Origin: Cedecea selenatireducens | GTDB taxonomy: Bacteria > Pseudomonadota > Gammaproteobacteria > Enterobacterales > Enterobacteriaceae | Assembly: GCF_042138895.1 (NCBI RefSeq) | Contig: NZ_JBHIKW010000005.1 | Location: forward strand, 124,001-188,000 | Length of the DNA stretch: 64,000 nt | Direction: 5' to 3' | Shown: one piece after another, positions 35,521 to 42,090 of the stretch | Layout: the number at the start of each line of letters is the position of its first letter | How positions within the stretch are numbered: position 1 is the stretch's first letter | Notes under the pieces: model-generated | Told to the model about the DNA's origin: nothing | What the model saw: only the letters and a program-made list of their open reading frames with translations | The model's database searches: none | Position numbers and translations under genes: made by a program

Positions 35521-36468
35521 ATGCTATTCGAAAAGATAAAAACGTATTTTCTTTATATAATTTTATCAGTGTTTTTAATTACTAATATTTTTCTTGTTAA
35601 GCACGAATTCATTTTTAAAAAAACATTTATTTTGTTGTTTCTTTTTTTGACGGTGGTTGTTTGTTTCTATAAAAAGGATGAATTTAGAAGAATAATATAT
35701 TATTTTGTTTATTTTAATAATGACAAGCTTGTCAAGAAGATTTCAGGAGGGTTATCATTACTAGCCTGGTTGTTCTTTTTATCATCTTTTTTCTTACTAA
35801 ACATTGATCTTGTATGGTTTGCGAGATGGTTTATTCTGGCATTTATTATATTTGTCGTTATTAGCGGTGTTTTTACCTTTTATGACCTTGAACGTGGAAA
35901 TAGTGTTATTTTTAGTAAGCTGAAAATTGTGTTTGTCAGCGGTGTATCCTTATTGTATTTCATTACAAGTACATATGCGGCTAGCTATTTTATGCAAATG
36001 AGCAATATGGATATAAGTGATTCTCCGTTGCTTGAGTTTGGATGGAAGATTGCTTTTTTTGCTATTTATTTTTTCATGTTCTTACAACCAGTTTCATACG
36101 GTATTTTTCTGTTAGTATCAAATAAATTAAAAGGGCATCAGTTGATGACTATTTTTGGAGTCATCATGTTAACATCATTACTGTTGTTTTCTGTACCTCG
36201 CTGGGCTGAGAATTTTGTAGTAGTCGTGCTCGATTGGGCTACCAGTAGTGAATGGCATACTTCTATGACATGCGGTTCTCTGAATATTAGTGATCCCACA
36301 GAGCGTTATTTCGGATTTAATACAGACAAGTACACAGTATATTTCTCTAACCGTGATGGGAAGTGGGGGTTTGAAGAAATTAATTGTATTAAAGATGATA
36401 AAAACCAAGACGCATTAAAACGTGTTCTTGTAAGTCAATCAAAAATGCCTAAATGGTTTAAAGAATAA
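35521..36468 (+). CDS. Multi-span membrane protein of unknown function (island cargo)
   Basis: 315 residues, not recognised. About seven hydrophobic segments: near 8-25, 33-50, 75-95, 98-120, 133-155, 172-192 and 203-222. A soluble C-terminal domain of ~90 residues follows (TSSEWHTSMTCGSLNISDP). The DNA is much richer in A/T than the backbone, suggesting transfer. It stands alone between the integrase and a regulator, a usual position for variable cargo. Immunity, surface-exclusion or defence roles are possible but not shown. Confidence 0.7.
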   Translation: MLFEKIKTYFLYIILSVFLITNIFLVKHEFIFKKTFILLFLFLTVVVCFYKKDEFRRIIYYFVYFNNDKLVKKISGGLSLLAWLFFLSSFFLLNIDLVWFARWFILAFIIFVVISGVFTFYDLERGNSVIFSKLKIVFVSGVSLLYFITSTYAASYFMQMSNMDISDSPLLEFGWKIAFFAIYFFMFLQPVSYGIFLLVSNKLKGHQLMTIFGVIMLTSLLLFSVPRWAENFVVVVLDWATSSEWHTSMTCGSLNISDPTERYFGFNTDKYTVYFSNRDGKWGFEEINCIKDDKNQDALKRVLVSQSKMPKWFKE

Positions 36469-36567
36469 AGAATTTTACAGATACCATCCATCAATTACCT
36501 GTGCATCTACCTTTACACCGCTCCAGCCCCTTCTTGTGGGGGGCTGGAGCTAATACTTCTTATGTGA

Positions 36568-36822
36568 CTAATTTTTCTTCTCCTTAGAATAATCAAGAAT
36601 CAATTCCGCCAGATCGTCTTCCACCGCGTAAAAATAGCAGGCGGGAATATTCATAACCGATGCTAACCGACAGGCCAGCTCAAAGTCCGGCGTGTGTATA
36701 CCACGCTCATATTGATTCATGCGGGCACTCGCTGTCGCTTCATCGACTCCTGCAAGAATCCCCAGTCGTTCCTGTGACAGGCCAGCCTTTAAACGTGCAG
36801 CTTTTAAGCGATGAGGTAACAT
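36568..36822 (-). CDS. XRE-family HTH regulator, copy 1
   Basis: 84 residues. Cro/CI-type helix-turn-helix: MLPHRLKAARLKAGLSQERLG through LAGVDEATASARMNQYERG, then an FELACRLASVMNIPACYFY tail. It is divergent from a Ner-like gene across a short region with a near-perfect 21-base palindrome, so the two probably control each other. A copy differing only at a few internal sites and the last residues lies at 37494-37754. Confidence 0.9.
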   Translation of the reverse strand: MLPHRLKAARLKAGLSQERLGILAGVDEATASARMNQYERGIHTPDFELACRLASVMNIPACYFYAVEDDLAELILDYSKEKKN

Positions 36823-36879
36823 GAGAATCCTGATTTTTTGCGTAACTTGCCGCGATTCTCATCTGTGTGTTTTGAAAAT

Positions 36880-36900
36880 ATACTAAGCAATACTTAGTAT
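36880..36900. promoter_or_regulatory. Palindromic operator, copy 1
   Basis: ATACTAAG-CAATA-CTTAGTAT, perfect eight-base arms, between the divergent XRE and Ner-like genes. Copy 2 is at 37812-37832. Confidence 0.75.
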
Positions 36901-36938
36901 TTGGTGTGTGGTTACTTGAGATCTTAATGGAGAAAGGT

Positions 36939-37229
36939 ATGACATCACATCATGACTGGCATCAGGCAGATATCATCGCCGCCTTACGTAAGAAAGGCAC
37001 TACGTTGGCCGCGCTATCGCGCTCTGCGGGACTGAGTTCTTCAACACTCGCCAATGTGCTTTCTCGTCCGTGGCCGAAGGGGGAATGGCTTGTGGCAACG
37101 GCGCTGGACATGCATCCTGCGGAAATCTGGCCCAGCCGTTATTTTGATGATTCTGGTGTTCTACTGGACAGAAAAATACGCATAAGGAAAAAATTGAATG
37201 AAAAGGATGAGCAATCTATTGCTGGATAA
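36939..37229 (+). CDS. Ner-like/SfsB-family HTH DNA-binding protein
   Basis: 96 residues from the ATG at 36939 (MTSHHDWHQADIIAALRKKG), chosen for the GGAGAAAGGT site just upstream. The Ner/Nlp signature LSRSAGLSSSTLANVLSRPW with WPKGEWLVATALDMHPAEIWP is clear. Such proteins derive from Mu-type repressors. The last 32 bases overlap the next gene. A relative outside the island is at 47197-47484. Confidence 0.88.
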   Translation: MTSHHDWHQADIIAALRKKGTTLAALSRSAGLSSSTLANVLSRPWPKGEWLVATALDMHPAEIWPSRYFDDSGVLLDRKIRIRKKLNEKDEQSIAG

Positions 37230-37461
37230 ATCTACAGTAACTGTTTATTTTTCAAGTGAATACCTGCATGTACAGGTTAAGGAAAAAGCACGGCTAAATA
37301 TCCCACTCAAAAACTTCCCTCGCCTTGAACGCGCTACGGCAAAACAGAGAGATAATTTCACCCTTAGCTATGGCGGTGGTATACATTGGGAAGATATTGA
37401 TGAGGATATCAATATTGAGGCGCTTTATGCGGGCGCTATCAGAGATATGACAAATCGGTAA
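37198..37461 (+). CDS. DUF2442 domain protein
   Basis: 87 residues. The C-terminal GGGIHWEDIDEDINIEALYAG motif is typical of DUF2442 (often next to toxin-like or HTH genes). It overlaps the 3' end of the Ner-like gene by 32 bases in another frame, so it is translated from the same message. Function unknown. The start is uncertain: an ATG three codons later (37207) is also possible. Confidence 0.75.
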   Translation: MKRMSNLLLDKSTVTVYFSSEYLHVQVKEKARLNIPLKNFPRLERATAKQRDNFTLSYGGGIHWEDIDEDINIEALYAGAIRDMTNR

Positions 37462-37493
37462 ATGACGATATGCGGTATGGGTTTATATATCGG

Positions 37494-37754
37494 TTAGATT
37501 CCGGACTGACGAGTATTCGCATATTCCAGTATTATTTCCGCCAGATCGTCCTCTATCGTATAAAAATAGCAGGCGGGAATATTCATAACCGATGCTAACC
37601 GGCAGGCCAGTTCAAAGTCCGGCGTGTGTATACCGCGCTCATATTGATTCATACGAGCACTGGCCGTCGCTTCATCTATCCCGGCAAGAATCCCCAACCG
37701 TTCTTGTGACAGGCCAGCTTTCAAACGGGCGGCTTTTAAGCGATGAGGTAGCAT
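37494..37754 (-). CDS. XRE-family HTH regulator, copy 2
   Basis: 86 residues, a near-duplicate of the regulator at 36568-36822: identical over MLPHRLKAARLKAGLSQERL and most of the HTH, with conservative changes (V to I) and a different tail (YANTRQSGI). Its upstream operator is duplicated too, but the divergent partner gene is missing on this side. Confidence 0.9.
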   Translation of the reverse strand: MLPHRLKAARLKAGLSQERLGILAGIDEATASARMNQYERGIHTPDFELACRLASVMNIPACYFYTIEDDLAEIILEYANTRQSGI

Positions 37755-37811
37755 AAGAATCCTGATTTCTAACGTATCCTGTCACGATTCTCATCTGCGC
37801 TTGTTAAAAAT

Positions 37812-37832
37812 ATACTAAGTAATACTTAGTTG
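37812..37832. promoter_or_regulatory. Palindromic operator, copy 2
   Basis: ATACTAAG-TAATA-CTTAGTTG, the duplicated counterpart of 36880-36900 with the last two bases changed. The leader beyond it (TTTCTTAATGGGGAGAAAG) also matches copy 1, then similarity stops. Confidence 0.7.
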
Positions 37833-37879
37833 TTGATGTGTATGTTTACTTGTTTCTTAATGGGGAGAAAGTTAGAAAA

Positions 37880-38085
37880 TAATCCCCCCACATTCCCCCC
37901 ATTTGGGGATGGATCATGCTTTCCCCCATGTAATTTTTATAGTTATGCAAAAAATGATTGTTTATGAGTAGGTTAAATCATTCCCCCACTTTGCTTGTAT
38001 AGATAGACGGGAAGTGGGGGAAAATACCGGACAGGATGACCAGATATCCGTTCGCCCCCACTTTCCCCCGCTTAATCCCCCATTT
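37880..38085. repeat. C-rich iteron-like repeats next to the RepA-like helicase gene
   Basis: At least seven occurrences of (T)TCCCCCA or its complement in about 200 bases, on both strands. They include TTCCCCCACTT (37981-37991) and its inverted copy AAGTGGGGGAA (38012-38022). The cluster is just beyond, and partly within, the 3' end of the helicase gene. Iterons beside a RepA helicase suggest an origin, but this is inference. The remainder of the 37755-38071 gap holds only the copy 2 operator. Confidence 0.55.
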
Positions 38086-39151
38086 TGTGGCGATGCGGCA
38101 ATGGCGTAATGTGCTCGCCATCCAATGCGATCAGACCATCCTTTTCCAGTTTATCCAGCCAGCGGGTAAACTTTTTGGATACATCAAATCCCATCGCTTT
38201 CATATCGTCTCTGACTAATGCGCGGGTGCAGCTATCGCCGCTGGCTGTGCGTGAACGAATGGCCTGCCATAGGGCAAAATGATTTTCCGTCAGCCGCGAA
38301 ATACCGATCAAATCAGGATCACTGGTAACATCATTTTCCCTGGCTTCACGGCCTTCATCGTTCAGCACCAGCGAGGTGATCCGATCGCCATCATCATCCA
38401 CGTATAAATCGACGGAATGCAGGTCATAGGCGCGACGTGGCGGCTCTTCGGCATCTTTCATCTTGGTGCAACTGAGAATCAACGCTCCACCGTCACCTTC
38501 ACGGCGCACGTTAAACTCCACGTCCAGTGCGGCCCGAAATGTGCTGGAGCCACGCGCGCCTTTATCCTGATCTTTGCCGGAATGGTGAATGATCAGCACC
38601 GTAGCCTGTGTGGCTGCTTTGATATAGTCGCATCCCTGAATAAATGCACCCATGTCTTTAGCGGCGTTCTCATCTGAACCGCCGAAGCAGCGGGCGAGGG
38701 TATCCAGAATGATCAGGCGGATCGGCATACCGGTTGCGGCCTTAACATCTTTGGCGGCCTGTATCACCTGTAGTACGCTCTCCGGGCTGGCAGGAAAGAC
38801 CGGGCAATCGATGCGATAAAGCGCATCAATCGGGCTGCCGCCGTTAAGTGTCTGTTCCCATGCCCGGATACGGCGGGGGACGCCGATCCCACCTTCACCA
38901 ACAACATAAATAACGGCTCCCTGCGTGACCGGTTTACCTGCCCACGGCTTGCCAGTGGCGATATGACATCCCCATGATACCGCCAGGAAGGATTTGTAAG
39001 AGCCGCTGGCACCATAAGCGCTGGCAACGGACGAGGCTGGCAAATATCCCTTAATCAGATAGTCCTGTTGGGTGTCAAAGCCGTCAGAACCTTTGCGCAG
39101 AGGAAGCGAGGTTTTAAATTCTGCTTCGGTATCGGTTACGGATTTACTCAT
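38072..39151 (-). CDS. RepA-like AAA/hexameric helicase
   Basis: 359 residues from the ATG at 39151 (MSKSVTDTEAEFKTSLPLRK), with GGGGAAG upstream; it overlaps the alpA stop by eight bases. Walker A is AYGASGSYKSFLAV, Walker B is IRLIILDTLARCFGG, and VLIIHHSGKDQDKGARGSS forms the next conserved segment, as in RSF1010 RepA-type helicases. The C-terminal ~90 residues resemble a winged-helix region (TRALVRDDMKAMGFDVSKKF). It probably serves replication or mobilisation of the element. Confidence 0.85.
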   Translation of the reverse strand: MSKSVTDTEAEFKTSLPLRKGSDGFDTQQDYLIKGYLPASSVASAYGASGSYKSFLAVSWGCHIATGKPWAGKPVTQGAVIYVVGEGGIGVPRRIRAWEQTLNGGSPIDALYRIDCPVFPASPESVLQVIQAAKDVKAATGMPIRLIILDTLARCFGGSDENAAKDMGAFIQGCDYIKAATQATVLIIHHSGKDQDKGARGSSTFRAALDVEFNVRREGDGGALILSCTKMKDAEEPPRRAYDLHSVDLYVDDDGDRITSLVLNDEGREARENDVTSDPDLIGISRLTENHFALWQAIRSRTASGDSCTRALVRDDMKAMGFDVSKKFTRWLDKLEKDGLIALDGEHITPLPHRHKMGD

Positions 39152-39365
39152 CGTTTCGCTTCCCCGCTTGCTGTATTCCCTCGCGTTTGCTGATACGTTC
39201 AGCAATCCAGTCATTCACTTCGCTTTCCAGCCATGCCACGGAGCGGGAACCAATTTTGACTGCTGGAGGAAAATTGCCCTGGCTAATCAGAAGATAAATC
39301 CATGATTTCCTGAAGCCGGTTCTTTCTATTACTTCTGATAAGCGCAACAGCTTGAAATTTGTCAT
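39144..39365 (-). CDS. AlpA-family excisionase/regulator
   Basis: 73 residues. MerR-like winged helix: LLRLSEVIERTGFRKSWIYLL, then NFPPAVKIGSRSVAWLESEV, the typical AlpA pattern. AlpA activates integrase genes or acts as a directionality factor in P4-like elements. It is two bases after the second integrase gene and overlaps the helicase gene, so the three form one leftward operon. Confidence 0.92.
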   Translation of the reverse strand: MTNFKLLRLSEVIERTGFRKSWIYLLISQGNFPPAVKIGSRSVAWLESEVNDWIAERISKREGIQQAGKRNDE

Positions 39366-39367
39366 CG

Positions 39368-40246
39368 TCAGTCCTCCTTCCTGGTATAAACGCGCTCAAC
39401 GTAACGGCCCCGACCATCACCGTGACCGAGATCCATTGACGTCAGCGCCCTGGCTTCATTGCGGGAAAATCCTTGTGACAGGTAATAACGAATAGCATCC
39501 TGCGCCCATGCGTAGCGCAGGCTGTGCGGGGAATAATGGCCGGTTAGCCCTAACCGTGTGGTATGAGAACGCCAGAAGTTCATGGCAGTTTTTAAATCGG
39601 GCTTGTCGATTAGTTTGCCATTACGTGTTTTAGCAACCAGCAGAGCCTCTTTTACCGCCTGCTGAACAGCATGACGGTCGATGATCCGCGTTTCACGCGG
39701 TCTGCCGCCTTTCGTGCCAAAAACAATGGTGAGCGTTGATTGATTGCGTTCAAGCTGTTTTTCCCATGTTTTTAGCGAACTGGCACATTGCACGGCTTCC
39801 TGTGAACGTAGTCCCAGCAACCGGGAAAGTTGAAGGGCGCAGGTAAGTCCCTGGTCATGCCGCTGTGCGCTGCACAATACGGCCTGAAATCGCTCATCCG
39901 GGATGGCAAATTTCGTCCCTGCACGACTTGCCCCGCTTAATCCCAATGCTTTATTTGTTAACCGTGTTGATGTAACGAGTTTTTCCCTGCCGGCCAGACG
40001 AAACACCGTGCGCAACGCCGACATGTCGTTATGCAGAGTACGAACAGCGATACCTGTTGCCTGGCGATCGGCAATATAGCTTTCGATATATTTAGTTTTC
40101 AGATGCTGAACATCCCGAACCTGGATATTGAGTGCGATCAGGTGCCGACAAAATCGGTCAATAATACAGGTACGATCATGAACGGTTTTAAAGCTGCCGC
40201 CGACCTGTTTCGCCAGCATCTTCATTTCACGGCTTAATTTACTCAT
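39368..40246 (-). CDS. Second tyrosine recombinase (integrase domain protein)
   Basis: 292 residues, a family different from the P4-type enzyme. The N-terminal SAM-like domain (TVHDRTCIIDRFCRHLIALN) precedes a catalytic domain with the arginine in LLGLRSQEAVQ, HSLRYAWAQD (HxLR), LGHGDGR and the tyrosine in GRYVERVY. All catalytic positions look intact. It leads an operon with alpA and the helicase gene. It may serve a nested element or act in multimer resolution; no attachment sites of its own were found. Confidence 0.85.
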   Translation of the reverse strand: MSKLSREMKMLAKQVGGSFKTVHDRTCIIDRFCRHLIALNIQVRDVQHLKTKYIESYIADRQATGIAVRTLHNDMSALRTVFRLAGREKLVTSTRLTNKALGLSGASRAGTKFAIPDERFQAVLCSAQRHDQGLTCALQLSRLLGLRSQEAVQCASSLKTWEKQLERNQSTLTIVFGTKGGRPRETRIIDRHAVQQAVKEALLVAKTRNGKLIDKPDLKTAMNFWRSHTTRLGLTGHYSPHSLRYAWAQDAIRYYLSQGFSRNEARALTSMDLGHGDGRGRYVERVYTRKED

Positions 40247-40386
40247 AGCGAACTTCTCTCAATTTCAACGAGCTGCATTTCTCTGGCGCATGGGCTAAAT
40301 GGCAGAAACAATCGATATTGACCTACCCTGAACGATACCTGTGCGCCAGAGTGGGCAGCAGTTGAGGTATTGTGGGGTGTCGGTAA

Positions 40387-41128
40387 TGCACTCTGTGCAG
40401 CCTCCTGCGATGCAGGTATCCCCTCAGGCCGTTGGCCTGCCTCGGTATCGGTTCAAATCTCCTGTAAAAAATGGTCAGTTCGGCTCCCGAACTTGTGTGT
40501 CAGATTCATGGCTCGTTGAGTGAAGTTGCCTGCCTCAAAGGCTGAGGTTGGTTCGTGCTGTGGCGTCACTTTCATGCGTTAACACGCAAAAAGTGACGCC
40601 ACGTATTAGCGCGCAGCAGGGCAGGCGCATGCAGATGCCTGACGGCATAGCAAGGCGCAGCCAGCAGCGTTTAATACGTGCCAGAAAAGAGGTACAGAAA
40701 ACCCGTCAGTACGGGATGTACCTGTCGTTAAGCGGGTGATGATACTGCTGTCATCGCAGGCAAAAGCTGTAGCCTTGCTTGCAGCAACTCATTCACTGAG
40801 GAGAAGACCGAACACAGCATTCTTTACAAATAATGCCGATCGGCGAGGAAACGCTCGTTATTAGCCGTCTCTTAAGTTTAAGGAACCTTTATCGTCACGT
40901 CATAGGCGCGTTTTTGTCGACGATACCTGCTTTCAAAGGTGGGCAGGTTTACCGCGTCCAGCGTTGTCTTTCAGGTTACGACAACTTTCTTTGTGGTCGC
41001 CCGAAAGCGTCAGTCTCAGACCACACTCCATTCCATATGACTTTGGCTCGTGACCACCCGAAGGCGTTTCTCACAGGTCACTCGTATCATCCTGATACTG
41101 GAAACATTGGCTGGCTGTCGTTGACAGC
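40387..41128. other. Hairpin-dense non-coding region (tandem stem-loops)
   Basis: The 1-kb gap between the second integrase and the toxin gene has no convincing gene but at least eleven compact inverted repeats. Perfect examples: TGCAC-TCT-GTGCA (40387-40399), CCTGC-GAT-GCAGG (40404-40416), CAGGCC-GTT-GGCCTG (40425-40439), GTTCGG-CTC-CCGAAC (40478-40492), CCTCA-AAGGC-TGAGG (40533-40547), a 13-bp stem at 40560-40602, ATCGTC/GACGAT (40891-40924), ACCTGC/GCAGGT (40925-40948), GTTGTC/GACAAC (40963-40985), GTGGTC/GACCAC (40993-41024), GTGACC/GGTCAC (41050-41081) and GCTGTC-GTT-GACAGC (41114-41128). It could be a single-strand replication or transfer origin, or a structured RNA. Confidence 0.7.
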
Positions 41129-41198
41129 GGGTATGCGTGGTTAAAAATACGGCAAAATCATGTTGGCTTCAAGTGCTTTGCATCAGTGAAAAAAGGGA

Positions 41199-41232
41199 GT
41201 AACCTAGCACCAGGTGCTATAGTTAAGGTTAC
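41199..41232 (+). promoter_or_regulatory. Nested palindromic operator of the toxin-antitoxin pair
   Basis: TAGCACC-A-GGTGCTA (41205-41219) lies inside an outer GTAACC / GGTTAC pair (41199-41204 and 41227-41232). It sits 14 bases before the toxin ATG, where TA autoregulation sites lie. Confidence 0.7.
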
Positions 41233-41246
41233 AGGATGTCAGCCTG

Positions 41247-41606
41247 ATGCGTGTATTCAAAACAAAATGGTTCAGCAAGGCGGCTAAATCTCACGCCATC
41301 AAAGATAGTGAATTATGCCAGGCTATTGAGGCGGCGATGCAAGGTAAGGCTGACGACCTCGGCGGGGGAGTTTACAAGAAGCGGCTGAACCAGAATCGCG
41401 ATCGCGCCATTATCCTGGCGAAAGGTGGAGAGCACTGGTTTTACACGTTCCTTTATGCCAAGCAGGATATGGCAAACATTGATAATCGCGAACTGGCCGG
41501 ATTCCGCGAGTTAGCAAAGCACTACGCTGCCCTTGCTGATGAAAAGATTACGGCACTGATTAAGAGTAAAGAACTGGTGGAGATTTGCCATGACTGCAAA
41601 AAGTAA
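41247..41606 (+). CDS. RelE-family toxin (DUF1044 type)
   Basis: 119 residues. MRVFKTKWFSKAAKSHAIKD, then GGGVYKKRLNQNRDRAIILAK and HWFYTFLYAKQDMANID match the RelE/HigB-like toxins of the type with a long C-terminal helix. Members usually cleave mRNA or block translation. The toxin gene precedes the antitoxin gene and overlaps it by 17 bases, the HigBA order. Confidence 0.9.
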   Translation: MRVFKTKWFSKAAKSHAIKDSELCQAIEAAMQGKADDLGGGVYKKRLNQNRDRAIILAKGGEHWFYTFLYAKQDMANIDNRELAGFRELAKHYAALADEKITALIKSKELVEICHDCKK

Positions 41607-41913
41607 ATTCAAGAGTCCTGCATTTGAGGCCATCCACAGCGCGGCTTCTGGTTTATTCAGCGTCGATGCTATCCCACAGGAAACGATGCGCAACTTTGAT
41701 AAAGAGTGCCTTAATAACGTGGACGATCTGCAACCTGTTGAGATTAAGGCATTGCGCGAGAAGCTGAACGTCAGCCAACCGGTTTTTGCCAGTTATCTGA
41801 ATACCAGTGTGTCAACGGTGCAGAAATGGGAAAGTGGTGTAAAGCGCCCCAGTGGGTTATCGCTGAAACTGCTTACCGTGGTGCAGAAGCATGGGTTGAA
41901 GGTGTTGGTTTGA
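41590..41913 (+). CDS. XRE-family antitoxin (HigA-like)
   Basis: 107 residues. The N-terminal half should bind the toxin. The C-terminal HTH (ALREKLNVSQPVFASYLNTS, then VQKWESGVKRPSGLSLKLL) is the Cro/CI type of HigA/MqsA antitoxins. It starts inside the toxin gene. The palindrome at 41199-41232 is its likely operator. Confidence 0.92.
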   Translation: MTAKSKFKSPAFEAIHSAASGLFSVDAIPQETMRNFDKECLNNVDDLQPVEIKALREKLNVSQPVFASYLNTSVSTVQKWESGVKRPSGLSLKLLTVVQKHGLKVLV

Positions 41914-42090
41914 TTATGTCTGGCAGACTTAGAAACCATCTCAATTGCCATTTCGAACTTGCATTGTGTTCAAAATCCTTATGTATTTTGTTCCAGATTT
42001 TGCACGCTGTTCGTGACAAACTGGCTGCACCAATAATACCTACTGGGAGAGGTTCTATGTTGTATGGATTGACGATAAGGCAGGTATTTC

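Noticed and set aside
40341..41144. Three small plus-strand ORFs in the gap after the second integrase
   Set aside because: They lack ribosome sites and run through perfect hairpins; the structured non-coding reading explains the sequence better.
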